Source of the DNA: Myrica gale
Taxonomy: Eukaryota > Streptophyta > Magnoliopsida > Fagales > Myricaceae
Length of the DNA: 64,000 nucleotides
NCBI GenBank assembly: GCA_963930655.1
Contig: OZ005601.1
Span: 14,748,001-14,812,000, forward strand
Reading direction: 5' to 3'
The translations under genes were made by a program, and so were the position numbers. Below, piece by piece: positions 33,436 to 46,097 of the stretch; within the stretch, counting starts at the first letter, position 1, and every line of letters begins with the position of its first letter. The notes beneath the pieces were generated by a model. The model searched no databases, was not told the origin of the DNA, and saw nothing but the letters and a program-made list of their open reading frames with translations.

Positions 33436-36230
33436 TGTCATGCCCAGTGCTGGTACTTACCCCTTCGGCTAGCGTATAAGAATCGCATGCACAAAATTCG
33501 AGGATTACCGCGCGATAGAAGATTGCCCAATGCCCTCGTAATTACTTAGCTAAAAAGGTTACTAGTTAAAAAGGATGTCGTAAGTATGTTTAGAAACTTG
33601 AACAAAAGAAGTGAAATTGCACAAAATATTAAAAATTGGTATATTTGCATTTTACTAAGGAAAACCTTAGTCGGTTGCCGACAAAAACGAAAATGGAAAA
33701 ATTGTGAAAAGTAACGTATGTAATAATATGCACTTAATTAGGAAAATTTTCATTAACGAATTAGGTTGAAAACTGATTGGTGTCGTAAAAAGATTAAAAC
33801 GCAATTAAAGGAAATAAATAAATAAAGCTTGTAGCAGGAAATCAACATAGATAAATACACACTTTCCTTTAAACGAAGACGATTTTGTACAAAAGGGTCA
33901 TTTGGGAGGATTACAAAAGATTAGGCCTAAGTTATACAAAAATGTTAGCTTCCTATAATCCACCTAGCCTATAACCCGCGTTTCAAATGATCAAAAACAG
34001 TTTTGAAACACTGTCATCAAAAGAAAATAAAAGAAACAATGAAGTGGAGGTACAAAACAGACCCTGCATATAAAATCTCTTCAGCCTTGAAATAGTCCAA
34101 CATCTTGCTTAACAATAAAAGGCAAACACAAACAAACATAAAGGGGGTGAGTCCTATTGACTCAGTAAGGGGGAGGGGACATGTCATGTGAAATACATTA
34201 GCAGAAACAATCATAGTAGTAGATAAACAATAAGTAAGCACCGATAATAATAAACAAGATAACGATGTATGATTGATGCAATCCATAAATGATGCATTTG
34301 TTTCCCGGTCATTTCACTTTCTTTCCCTTTCTGTCATTTCACTTTCTTTCTTTTTCGGTCCGGTAGATGTATCATTTCTTCGCTCTGTTTAACCCCAGAG
34401 TTCGGGTTATGCGTCCCTCCTCTCCTCTGGGAATGTCCCGTACCTCGACACTAGGACCCGGTTCGGCATAATTGTTCCATCGACTAGGGATACCAACCAT
34501 TATCCTCTTAGTGGTGGCTTGCACTGTCCCACTGTGAACGGTACCGTCACCCGATCTCAGGACCACCTCTGGGTATGAGTTTCATTTCGGTCAACAGTAA
34601 CCTCATACCCATGATATGTTGATGCAGCATGAGTCATCATATACATCACCAATAAAGAATTCATCAAAGACGATCAATGGAATGTACTTTGCCAATTAAA
34701 AATGCAGTTGACATTTGAACATTAACAGAGAAAATATTAGCACATTCTATGGATCATGTAGTAAAATATGAGCAAAGAAAATATTAGCATGTTGTATGCA
34801 TCATGTAGTAAAATATGTTACTTTAATCAGCATATGCAATTCACAACTTATAAATGCTTCAATAAGAATGAAATGAAACCATGCAATTTCATAAACTTGC
34901 AAGAGCGATTTATTCAAAAGAAATGATTTAACTCATTCTCCTTATTATGCATGCTCGTTTGCTTATTAATTGCATTTCTAGACTAGGTTCCAAGCCCAAA
35001 TTTTAAGTTTAGACATTTTTGCCCCTGATTTATCAGAAATGCGAAACTGCCCCTATGAGCTTCCAAAGGCATTTCGGACCTTTACTCTTATCCTTTTTCA
35101 CTGAAATTTTTAGGGTAAATCCTAAGACTCCTAAACATCATATCTGGAAATTTCCACACTAAAACTCGAAGTATTTCAACATGAATCAATGGATAGTGCA
35201 CTCTTTTGTCTATTTTACACTACCAAAACATTTTACATGTGATTTCTTTCCGCTCTAACCATGTTTAATCTATAAATTTAGTATGTTATCATTCATTATC
35301 GACGTGTCAGTGCCCAATATGCATGCTCAAGCTTTGAATGACATATGTGTAAAGAAAAGAGAACACAAATATGTCAACGTTAGACTTTTTATATTAACCT
35401 TTGTCAAATTTCATGTTTTCAGTCAAAACTTCCTCTTGAGCTTACAAATAGGTCTACACAGATCAATACTTTGTTCCTTTTCCCTTATATGATCATATTA
35501 CTCCATTTTTTTTGCATCATCAACAAGCAAATACACCACATGACACATTCGGTTATGGCAACCATGAAGTAAAATCACTTAAAAACCACATGCATGTACA
35601 TCCCCTTCACCCAAAACCAAGCCGTGGGCTCTCTTTCCTTCCAACCAAAACTTTTGGCCGTACCCGTGGCCCTCAACACACAATAATCATCATCTGGGCT
35701 AACATTTCACAACAAGTCTCATTTTATGCATATTGAACAATAAACTTACAAAAATAAATGATCTAAAATCTAAACCTCATATGCAAGCAATTAGAGAGCA
35801 TAAACTCCTTATAAATCTCATACCCAGCGTGTTAATCATCGGTTCACAAGAAACAACAACCATAAACAAGCCAAAGTTTCTTTTCTCATACCAAAACACA
35901 AAAATTTTACCCCTTACTACTCATAACCAAGCATTACAAACCCCATGTAACATAAAGCTATCTCACCCTTACCTTAGTCGCGGTTGTACTGCTTTCTTGG
36001 AAAAACACCTAAACAGCAAGACACTAAGCTAAGAAAGGACAAAAGTTGATGGGAAAGAAAAGGTACATATCGAAACTACCTCTCTCTCTCTCTCTCTATT
36101 TCCCTTGGTTTCTTCCCCTTTTTCATTTGATCTCTCATTCCTCTTCTCCTTCGGTCATTCCTCTATTTCCCTTGCTAGCTTTGTTCCTTTTTTTTTCTTT
36201 TTCCAATACTTCTTTTAGGGGATAGATACA
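33436..36230 (-). mobile_element. Tekay-like LTR, 5' end missing
   Basis: Starts TGTCATGCCCAGTGCTGGTA on the plus strand, homologous to 59121 onward. Shared blocks include gtgagtcctattgactcagt (34146-34165), gtttaaccccagagttcggg (34387-34406), tggtggcttgcact (34511-34524) and the tcacccttaccttag..tttcttgg block near 35967. Homology ends near 36180-36230 without the GGGGTGTTACA terminus. The left flank is ACTCA; no matching right flank was found. No coding sequence. Confidence 0.65.
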
Positions 36231-38950
36231 CTTTACACTTAAAAGTATTATTTTTATCGCATTGCACCCACAATTGAGTTCAATAATTATTTTAGAGGAC
36301 ATATATTTGATTTTTTTGTTTTTGTTTTTGCATCTAAATTAAATTATGGAGATAAAATTATCATTTGCGCGTAAAAAAACTATTTTTCGTTCAAATTGAT
36401 GAATAATTTTAATGAAAGTAAGACTGTGCATAAGTGGTGGCGGTTTCGGTTTCTGCCTCTACCGCAACTGTCACCGCTATGGGCGGTTGTCCAAAAATAA
36501 ACACTGCAACCGATCCCGTTTGGAGAAGAAATCGACACCTAACGATAGCGAATACTAGCAAATCAACAAAACTAAAAAAAATCGACTAAAAGCACCAAAT
36601 CGCAACAAAACTCAAATAAATCGCAAATAAAGAAGAAGTTGCAGAGATGGAGAGAATCGAGAGATAGTGTTGCAAGCTTGCTGCAGTCTCCAGTCTTGCA
36701 AGGAGGGAGAGACACAAAGAGAGTTGCGAGAGAGAGAGAGAGTGTGAAAGGTGGAGAGCTGCAAGAGGGAGAGGTATAGAGAAAGTTGCGAGTGAGGGAT
36801 TAGGGGAAGAAAAACCCCCAAGGGAGGAATGATGTCTTGCGTATCAGTATAAAAAAGGCAGAATTGCACTCACGGTCTCTAAGATATTAGAAAGTTGAAA
36901 TTGGGTACTTGAGGTAACAAATTAACTATTTAGTTCTCTGAGGTCATTATTTTTGAAAAAAGAGACCTTTGTCCACCTCCGTCCCCCTTCATTAACGGTA
37001 AGTGCTGACTTATAAAATCAATTGTCATGTCAATCCAATCCAATTGCGCCACATGCCCAATCAAAATGTGTTAGCCTACTTATTCTACATCAAGGCCTAA
37101 TCAGCAAAGCTTACATAAACAAAAAAAAAACAACTTGACCAGCATCGTCGAATGCTATCTCAAACACTTAACCGCAACCCATTTCTACTCAACACGATCA
37201 AAACCTAACCCTATTCTTCTTCTTCTTTAGGTTCTTCATCAACTACCATATCATTATGTCATTCTACGTCTTTTGGCATTGTCATGACCAATTCTCCATT
37301 TCTACACCTCGCGCTTGCCATCTATGGCCTTGTCGAAGCAGGGAGACGAAACCACCAAATATCAAGTTCAAGCTCTTCCAAGAACGAATGATCTCCATGG
37401 GCTATTCCTCTGATCACGATCTTTGTCACGCCCAGAAAGATTGTGATCACTTGTGCCCGGACATCGCTGGTGATATATGTGTCTTCTCTGAAAAGATTAC
37501 TAGGAGTAGGAGTAGGATGGTATAGTTATTTGAAGGTTTGTCTAGAATTGCTAGATTGGAATAATAGAAAAGCTTTTGTTTGCATGTATGTTAGGTGCAA
37601 TTGCATGGAGTCATAAGAAAACTGAGTGCAAACTTATGACTTTCTTATTACTATGAGATGTATTTAAACTTATATTTTATTCCTAACTTTTTGGAACCGA
37701 CAACATAGCCACCCCACCTGTCGTGAAGTGGGTCTAGGCTCCCCCATTCCAAAGCCTCGCTGGCGAGGGGCATATCTAACCGCCCCGCACCCCAAGGGGT
37801 TTTTCTCCCTTTCCAAGGTGGCTGTGCCAAGGGAGGAGTCAGTTTTTCTTTTTGCGATTTTGTCTTTTTTTTTCTCTGTTTAAATTAATTTCGATGTTTT
37901 GTGCTTTTAAATTGTTTCGAATTACTTTTTCAAATCTGTATCTTATTTTTTTTTCAAAATTTTTTCCATATTATAGTTTTTTTCAAATTTGTTTCTCTTC
38001 TTTTAAAATTTTTAATTTTATTTTTCAAGTTACATTATTTTATTTATTTATTATCCGGTATAAGACGTCTGATATGGTTAATTGGATATGTCATGTCTAT
38101 CGTTAACTTTTTGATGACAAATTAGTGAAATGATTTTTTTAATTATTTGACAAAATTTGATGGCAGACCATGATTATTTTTTAATTTCAAGGACTATTTT
38201 TGAAATGCATGTAAAATCAAAAGACTAAAACGGTCTTTTAACCCTTGAAAAAAATTGTGAATGCTATTAATACTCAACAATTTTCTCTTCTAACAATTTT
38301 AAAGACAAAATAAAAATATTTGTTTCTAAGTCAAAATAAGAAATATTTATACTCAAATCAAACGACTCAAGCTAAGACGCACAAAGTGAAACAAAAACGC
38401 CGCGGTAGAGTAAGTTAGCTAACATCTGCAAATACTCAACCAACATTTGTACTTTTAAAAATGGTGGATAACGCAATTCAATAACGAGGGAGATCAACTT
38501 TATCCTTCATGCAGAGAACTAGGGAATCCCAGTGGGCTTGATTAGGCTTGTTCACATCTCGACCGAAACTGATCGGGCCAACCTAAATCTGTCGAAACCG
38601 AATGGGCCCGACTAGTTTTGAGAAGGCCTAGTTCGACTGTCGGCCCAAACCCACCTAAAATCGAGACCCTCGGTTCAGTCCACAGTTTTGGGTGCCCGGC
38701 CCGCCGAAACCGAACCGAACTGAGGGCATTTATAGAATTTCGTTTATTATTTATTTTTTAGAATATTCTAATCCTAAAGAGACGACGTCGTCTCCCTACC
38801 CAATAACAGCCCCCTTTCTTCCCCGAGCCTCAGTCGAATCCCCCATTTTAGTCCCAGATTGCCTAGCCCCCCCACCTTCTCTCACCGCTGACACAACCTC
38901 CCCTTTCATCATTGTCGTCTCTCTCTCTCTCTGTTGATTGGTTGCTGCTT
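36231..38950. other. Intergenic, MITE debris
   Basis: At 36420-36500 and 38560-38720 there are GC-richer patches (accgcaactgtcaccgc; gaaaccgaaccgaac) resembling subterminal parts of non-autonomous hAT elements, but no paired ends are found. An ORF at 37256-37525 has no recognised domain. A CT dinucleotide run lies at 36082-36100. The rest is AT-rich. Confidence 0.4.
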
Positions 38951-39218
38951 TGGTTTTCACCCTTAGGCTTGATCCATGCATTGCCACCAAGGAGTGGTCC
39001 AGGAGTGAATTTTTTAGTGTGGTCCAAAGTGATCTTCTTAATGTCATGCCATGTGACTCTCTTGTTTAGGACCGTACCAGGACCCTTGTTGGCGATCTCA
39101 GCGTAAAAGCAGGTGTTAAGGGCAAAGTTGCCCATCCATGACAACCACCAATGGGCTGGATGAATGTGTCAATCTAGCTCAGCATGATGATAGTCTTTGA
39201 AACTTCGGCATTTGAAAA
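38951..39218 (-). pseudogene. Pectinesterase C-terminal fragment
   Basis: Minus strand: NAEVSKTIIMLS, a stop, IDTFIQPIGG, then in another frame HWWLSWMGNFALNTCFYAEI, ANKGPGTVLNKRVTW, FTPGPLLGGNAWIKPKGE. The order Pro-Gly-W..W, then TCFYAEx-NxGPG, RVxW, FT-GxxxGxxWIK is that of the last exon of plant pectin methylesterases. Only about 85 residues are present, with a stop and a frame change; the catalytic Asp/Arg region is absent. A stray or transposed fragment is likely. Confidence 0.6.
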
Positions 39219-40592
39219 TGGTAAAATTGGTCTTAGAAAGCTTAGGTCTTTGAAAGGGAAAATGGGTCTTTGAAAGTGAAAATGACTCTTGAGTCTTGGC
39301 TATGGGACTTGCACAAGGAAGAAGAAGAAGTCGATATGTGAACAAGGAACTTTAAGACCCAATATACTGACCACAGAACTTAGAAGGGGGATTGCATAGG
39401 TTCTCCAAATTTTCGATCATTTTTATTTTACTTCTGCACAGTCTTACAAGATTATCAACAAACTTTAAGGATACTACAACTAGCAGTATACAATGCGGAA
39501 TTAACAATTCAATATGAATCCAGATATTGCAGATTATTAATGCTTCAATATGTTCACGATAATCTTTCTTAATTAAAGAAACATATGACTAACAATTGAA
39601 TATTACACAATCAACAACGACATCACAATCAATCAAAATAACGCCAAGAGTGATGACGAAGAGAAAAAACACTTGAAAGAATTATTTCAAGTGGAAAAAA
39701 CTCTTCGGGCTCGTAAGCCAGTTTAAGCGAATTCACTATAATTTTCAAACTCGGTACACAGTGATCTATAAACTACCGAACTCCTCGTTGTTAATCTAAC
39801 ACAACTTGTACCTTACTTAGAATACAACATCTAGCTTTGCACCATGCAGAGAACGAGGAACTCCTCTTCCATTTGAAGTTCTTGATTCCAAAAACTAAAC
39901 TCTACAGCCAAGCCAATTTTTTTTTCACATACCCACGTGCAATCGGTTTTTTCAAAACTGGAACACACAACCTTGGTAGATCTTCTGCAACCTATGAAGA
40001 TACCCTTCTTTGATATAGTAACTCTTGATGATTGACAACCAAACCGAGATCCAATGAAGAAAAGAAACTCACTGGGTTTATTCTCAGTTAACACCGAACA
40101 GACTATAGAAACAGTTGCAGAGAATATCTCACGAAAAGCTCTCAATAGCTAGATCTCTCAAAAATTGTTTCAAGGAATGTTCTAAATGTATGAGAGAAAT
40201 GACGTTTATATTCTAAGAGGTCGGAGGGAAGATATTCATGAAGTTTCAAGAGTTTTTGAATCTTGGGCACATCTGTTAAAACCATTGTAACAAACTTTTG
40301 TCAATCTTGATCAAACTGTAAGTGAACTCTGATCAAACTTCGAGTGCTTCATAAACATCAGCGCTTCGACTCCGGGTTTAGACTATATGCAGACTTCAAT
40401 CATACTTTAACTATTCTCGAGCAATCATCACTTATGCTGAATTGCTAGACTTTGAGCAGAGCTTCATTAACCACGAATCTCATGATTTAAACTCAGACAC
40501 GTTATGAAGTATTACGCCAACTAAAATACATTAACAATATGTATTTGAAAGCTTTGGTCTATCGTTTAGGCTATGTAATTCGGAAGAGAGAG
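39219..40592. other. Intergenic, possible retroelement debris
   Basis: A phrase near 39386 (gaacttagaagggggattgcata) resembles a motif often seen in plant Copia LTR-proximal DNA, but no LTR pair or coding frame supports an element. The ORF at 39831-40145 is unassigned. Confidence 0.35.
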
Positions 40593-41944
40593 CAGTGGCA
40601 GAACCAGGATTGAAATTTATGGGTGTCGAACTTTAAAGGCGAAATGATAAGAAAAAAATTTCTTTCGTAATACAAAAAATTGTCTTAGAGTTACAATGTC
40701 GAAAATTAAGGACTAAAAGCATTAAAAATATTAGAATACATGTACCCTATGTACTACAATTGAAAGGTGACAATTGTATCCTACGATTTTGCATCTTCTG
40801 AAAATGTTGCAAAATAACTTCGTTCTCAATAGTAGCGAAATGATTTCCCTCTCAATGCATGCTCGGTGAACCTGTACAACAACCAAAATATTTTATGGCT
40901 CTTAAAATAAAAAAGTAACACAAATTACCCAAGCATGTAATTAGTGTCACTGCCATGCGTGTATGCATTTAAGTAGCAAACTTCCTATGTGAAAATTACC
41001 CAAGATACGTAAGAAGCATGAAATTCATACAGAGCTGCTTCACTTTGGAAACAGACAGATGCCGATATACAGTAAAATCTAACTGGAGATGACAGAGAGA
41101 ACCCCACTGAATACAGAGCACCCACGCCCCAAAATTATAGTTGGAGCATAAATTTTAAACCTTCCACAAATAATTGTACCAACCAAACTTAACACAAACC
41201 CACATAAATCAAATACTCAGAAAAAAGTTCAATCGTCGGCCTAAATTGCAGTTATAGACCACAAGTATAGTACCCAAAATTAAAAATATCACGAGTTTCA
41301 ATTCAGATACAGAGAGAGAGAAGGAGAGAGCTACCGAGCATGACGACGGGGCTGAGAAATTGCAGAGGGGTATTAATAACTCCCATCAAGATCAACTTGC
41401 CATCGAGCTTCAACAAGGAAAGGTAAGGCTCAAGACTATCTTCGACTGCTAGTGCTAGCAGAAACAGATCTGAGAACGAGAGAATCCAAAAGCAAAAACA
41501 AAATTGGAAAACGATAATGCCGAAGAGAGCCAGAGTCCCGGAGACGCACAAGGAGAGAGAGAGAGAGAGAGACCGGTTATACCTGGTGGTTCGTACGGCG
41601 GTGGGGCAAACGGCCAACGGGCAACGACGGCTGGGCAACGACAGAGAAATTAAAAATTGTGAGAGAGGAGGAGAGGGATCACAAAAGAGGGGAGGTGGAG
41701 AGAGATCACGTTTTAATTATTATTTGTAAGCTCTGCATATAAAAAAAAAATAAAAGGGGCAGGGGGCCCGGGCCTAATGGGTATCGGGACCTAGGTCCCA
41801 AGATAAAACTCTATTAGGCCTGGGCTCAATGGGTATCGGGGCCCAGGCCAAGTAATGAAAAAAAAAATTTAGATGTGAATTTTTTTTTTGAGCGGGGGAT
41901 GGGTAGCGACCGCCCTGGTTCGCTACCCTCTCCTTCCGCCACTG
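40593..41944. mobile_element. hAT-like element carrying a CAD gene fragment
   Basis: Left end CAGTGGCAGAACCAGG; right end, on the opposite strand, CAGTGGCGGAAGGAGAGG. Both flanks carry AGAGAGAG (40585-40592 and 41945-41952), an 8-bp duplication as in hAT, although the sequence is low complexity. No transposase is present. Inside, at 41335-41443 on the minus strand, is an exon of cinnamyl-alcohol dehydrogenase type with its donor site. This structure fits a non-autonomous element that captured a gene piece. Confidence 0.6.
41335..41443 (-). pseudogene. Cinnamyl-alcohol dehydrogenase exon fragment
   Basis: Minus strand reads [19 protein letters not shown] and [16 protein letters not shown], followed at once by a GT donor (ctcg|gtagctc). 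This is the segment of the NADP-binding domain of plant CAD-family alcohol dehydrogenases just before the usual RK-x-ITGSFIGS exon, which is not found downstream. The neighbouring exon upstream is also missing. It lies within the hAT-like element and cannot encode an enzyme. Confidence 0.75.
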
Positions 41945-41952
41945 AGAGAGAG

Positions 41953-42716
41953 ACAACACCATTTAAGATAAAGTGCATTGAATCGGTTGTTGATGTGGAT
42001 TTTAATGAGATGAGCTGCGCAAAAAGTTAATGTGAGGGCTTTGTTGTTAGAAGAGCTAACAGTTCGGTGACAAAATGACCAATTATTAAAAAGGGCAAAA
42101 ACACGGTAAATGAAAAAGAAAATTTTGAAAACTAATGACTAATTCATAAAAAAAGAGTATTAATTGAATTTCTCTCCAAAGACATGAATGCTCACAAAAA
42201 AAAAAACTCCATACCATGGAGCATCGAGTGACAATCAACGTATCGAAACTACATCTCATTTATATTAAAACAAAAATAATTCTAAATTTTAGATTTTATA
42301 AACCTTGCATACCAATTACCATGCATATGTAACGTCGTCTCTGCGAAGTACGAGAAAGAACACAGCATAGTTTTTTAATTGTTTGTTTATACTCCCACCT
42401 CTGTCGGGTTATGCCAGATCCGACCTGAAAGCGCATTAGCTATCCGACCCGCCTGACTTTGTTTCTCCCAATGAAATTATATGAAAGCATAACAGAACTG
42501 GTTGTCTCAATTTCCCAGGAGTCCAAACAATTGCAGTGAGACTTCCTTCCGCTCAGCGAGTGCCAATCAACGAAATTCCACCCCATCATATCCGCCGGAA
42601 TAATAAATCCTGGCTCCAGATATCTGGAAACGCCTATTCCCAATTTCCTACCTCGAAGCAGACGACACCTCCCAGTTATCTCCCAAATCGGGACGGCCCG
42701 GCTTTCGGTTCCCGGA
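41953..42716. other. Upstream region of the DHHC locus
   Basis: No separate gene. ORFs on both strands at 42440-42940 overlap exon 1 of the DHHC locus and are shadows. Promoter and 5' UTR of that locus are expected here. Confidence 0.4.
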
Positions 42717-42882
42717 ATGGATATAAACATTTTCAAGTTCTGCTCGGGCCTCAAAGTCCTGGGCTACTTCATGATCCTCCTAGTCGCCGCGATTGTCGCC
42801 GTCTCTTATTACGCAGTCGTGGTGGTCACCTGGGGCCCGCAGCTGCTTCGCGGTGGGGTCCACTCGTTCTTGGCCTTCTCAA

Positions 42883-42898
42883 TACTCGTAGAGTCGTA
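42883..42898 (+). other. 8-bp duplication-like insertion in DHHC exon 1
   Basis: TACTCGTA is followed by GAGTCGTA, matching at six of eight bases with the differences near the junction. Removing the second unit makes exon 1 exactly 63 codons, restores the family motif ILVLFHFL and gives the phase needed by exon 2. This is the form expected of a hAT excision footprint. Confidence 0.6.
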
Positions 42899-43592
42899 CT
42901 GTTCCATTTTCTGGTAATTTATCTGCAACTCATCAATTGAATCGGTATGTATAGTTGAACTGAAAATTTTGGAGTAAAAGGCAATCTTGAAATCTTAGGT
43001 TGTATTTAATCAGGTCAATTATGCAGAAGTGATATATACTAATGTTGTCTTCCAAAGAATGCAGTTTGACTTTTTCCTTGGAGGCATGCCGATCAGATTT
43101 GTTTTGGGTTTCGAATTCTTTTGGTGTTAATGATACTGCAATGTTCATTCAAGGGATTTTGTATATTTTGCCTAGAGAAAAAAAGTGGTTATGTATATTT
43201 TGGATACTGTGAACAGGACTGTTACATCATGTAGGAATTAAGCTTCATCCTATATTTGCAGCTTGTGCTGTTAACGTGGAGTTACTTCATGGTAGTCATT
43301 AAGAACCCTGGTTCTGTCCCTGAAAATTGGAGACCTGTAACAGAAGAGGAGAATTTGGAAGCTGGTAGTTCTATGATGACGTCTGATCATGTCGTGCCTG
43401 AGGCTTTACCTTCTACTTGGTCTTCTTCAGATGGTCTGGAAAGGAAACCGATAGGCTATTGCAGTCATTGCCAAAATCGCAAGCCACCGCTTTGCCATCA
43501 TTGCTCGATTTGTAAACCAACCTGATTTTTAATGTTGCTCCTGCCTTCTATATTTCTATTATGCTTGTATCTTAGCCTGCGTTGGTATTAAT

Positions 43593-43595
<3 letters not shown>

Positions 43596-43624
<29 letters not shown>
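43596..43624. repeat. ATT microsatellite
   Basis: About nine ATT units in intron 2 of the DHHC locus. Confidence 0.9.
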
Positions 43625-46097
43625 GTTCTTTTTTATTTCTGAAAAGGGATAACATCCATGATTACGGTGGCATTTGTTTCCGGAAAAATTGGGCATCATT
43701 AAAAAATTAAAAAATAATATTTTTTTTCATCAAACAAATCTTTATCATTATAATATTAACTTAAATCTTCACTTTTTCATCAACTCCCATAAAATATATT
43801 TACTTTTTCACCAAACCCAATACCCCAAAATTTCCACCACCCAACATTTTCACAAACATACAACACCTACGTCTATCTCTCTGTCTTTCAGATATCTCTC
43901 CAAAGATGTTATGATTCTTAACAAGGTCCAAAGCCACTTTAGTTTGCCTTTCCCCGTCCTGTTATATTATGAAATATTTTCTTCATCTGCTAAGCAGATT
44001 TCCCTAAGGCTGTTACTTCTAAGGAACTTTAACTAATTTTTTTTTGTCTTTTTTGGTGAATTAAAGGGTTTGGGGCTAGACATCAAATGCCCATCCCCTG
44101 GCCATTCTGTTATCTGAATTGGGATTCAATATTGTGTGATGCCTTTTTTTCTTGTACATTGCGAGTAGAAGTTGCGATGCGTCCCATTCCTTAGTGAAAC
44201 CAGCAGCATGTTGTGAAGTGAAAAGTTATTCACATACCAAGTACTACCTGGAACATTCTTTTTGATCTGCATAATACTCAACTGATTTTGGCGCATATCT
44301 TCCTTATCATCCACTAATCATGTCTGGGAGTATCAGTTGTCATATTATTAATGTACCCAAATCCCCTTCTGAATGTTGCTGCAGGCTTTTATTTACTTAC
44401 TGTTTACAGTAAAATTTGAAAATTGTAAGCTGATATAAAGATGGAAATTCTTCATGTGGTGTAGGCCAAATCTGTGTTCTAAAGATGGATCACCATTGTG
44501 TTTGGGTAGTGAATTGTGTTGGAGCATGCAACTACAAGTTTTTTCTTCTTTTCTTGGTAAAGCCTTAAAATTCTTTTTCCACGCATATTACCAGCTAATG
44601 TAGTTGCAGTTACAATAGTAATTAATATGCCTCAATATGTTGCATTTGTGGTTTATTTGAAGGCTAGCAATACCCACATAAACTAAGACCTAGAGGATTG
44701 GGTTTTAGCACACAGTAAATGATTCTTAATAATCAGAATAAAGCTCCAACTGGTGTTCTTAGCAATGTGTGTAGAAGTTAGAAAGTTTTTAGTAGGATTT
44801 CAAATTGAATGATTACAATTTCCTATGGTTTATACCCTATCTGGATGCCCTGGCTTCTTCAAATAATAAGACTATTGAGAGGTCTGAGTGCTCATAGTTA
44901 TTATAATATACATACATTGTGACGTTAAGAAGAAGAAGAAAAAAACGAAGAAACACAGTAATTGGAACTTAGAAGATATCTCAGTATGCAACTTTAGATT
45001 GTTAAGGTCAATCCCACCCCAGAAAACATGCAACTTTAGATTGTTTTCGGGAATATTTGTCATTGCTCATTTTTTAAGTTTATCAGAAGAAATTAACTGG
45101 TGTCAATTCATTCTTGAAGTTGCTTTTCAAGCAGGCCCTTAGATCAAGATAAATAATGAGAAATACAAACATTAATTAACTCAAGTTTTCTTAACAAAGA
45201 TCCCTTAAGATATAATGTTGAATACCAATTTGTCTTAGCTTCCTTTTAAAAAAAAAAATTAATTCCAATTTGGCTTAGCATAATTTTTCCTTATCTTTTC
45301 CTTTGATAGCTTTATACATTCTTGGAGACAACAATGGATACCTTAATTTTGCTGCCTAGTTTCATCCAAGTCTTTAGGGAAGCCAAGAATCATTCTAGCT
45401 ACCCTGGCAATCTTGCAATCATCTTTTTGGCTTTTGGTACGCGTTCTGTCTGTATCTTTCATGTTTTACCCTTCTCATCTGCATTCTCTAGTTCCGCTTT
45501 CTCATTTTCTTGATGTTTCTAACAGATTGTGTTCCTTGAATCTTGATGCAATTCTAAATTTAGCCTTTGCACTGAGTCTTCTTTGTTTCATAATCATGCA
45601 TGCATCTCTTGTGTCCAGCAATACAACATCAGTAGAGGTAATAAACACAATATTGACTTTCTCTTTTGGGAGTTTTGGATTATGTGTATTTGCTCTTGCA
45701 CAGCGATAACCGATAGCGATTGACATTTCATTGTTACCTGCCGTGCACACTTTTTAGGAATTGTACAAGAAACTCTTGCAACTATTTTGAGCTATAACGG
45801 CTGTTAAAGGACTACTATTCTACACTTCCAATGAACAACAATAACTACAATTTTAGAGGAATATAGGTGACCAAAGTTTGTGGAAAATGAATGGGGACTA
45901 TCACGGCCCCAATGACTACCAAATATACTAATTACCTCATCTTCATAATTTGAACAAGGCTGCAGGGCTGCTGCTCTTGATGCTTCTGGCCTAGTTTGAT
46001 GTTCTGTATTAATCTCGAAAGTATGTTTCAGGTTTATGAGAAGAAAAAAGCAGTTAGGTGGAGATATGACGTGGGCAGGAAGAATAACTTTGAGCAG

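Larger units (their letters stand above)
42717..46097 (+). pseudogene. DHHC protein S-acyltransferase (PAT13/PAT14-like), damaged
   Basis: Exons by frame and splice sites: 42717-42913, 43262-43511, 44465-44556, 45310-45436, 45552-45637 and 46032-46097. In order: two N-terminal helices (YFMILLVAAIVAVSYYAVVV; LFHFL..VLLTWSYFMVV), NPGSVPENWRP, the cysteine-rich domain (YCSHCQNRKPP, CHHCSIC, QICVLK), the catalytic [14 protein letters not shown], then YTFLETTMDTL and LNLAFALSLLCFIIMH (third and fourth helices), ending VRWRYDVGRKNNFEQ. Homologues transfer palmitate to cysteines of membrane proteins. Lesions: an 8-bp insertion in exon 1 shifts the frame, the acceptor before 45552 reads AA instead of AG, and the final exon of about 38 residues was not found. 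DHHC itself is intact, so decay may be recent. Confidence 0.8.

Noticed and set aside
36082-36100. CT run as a regulatory GAGA-type element
   Set aside because: It lies in a truncated LTR; dinucleotide runs are common here and nothing ties it to a gene.
37256-37525. 89-codon ORF with Cys/His residues
   Set aside because: No spacing of a known zinc finger, no neighbouring exons, and a tgtcacgccc near 37424 is too short to call an LTR end.
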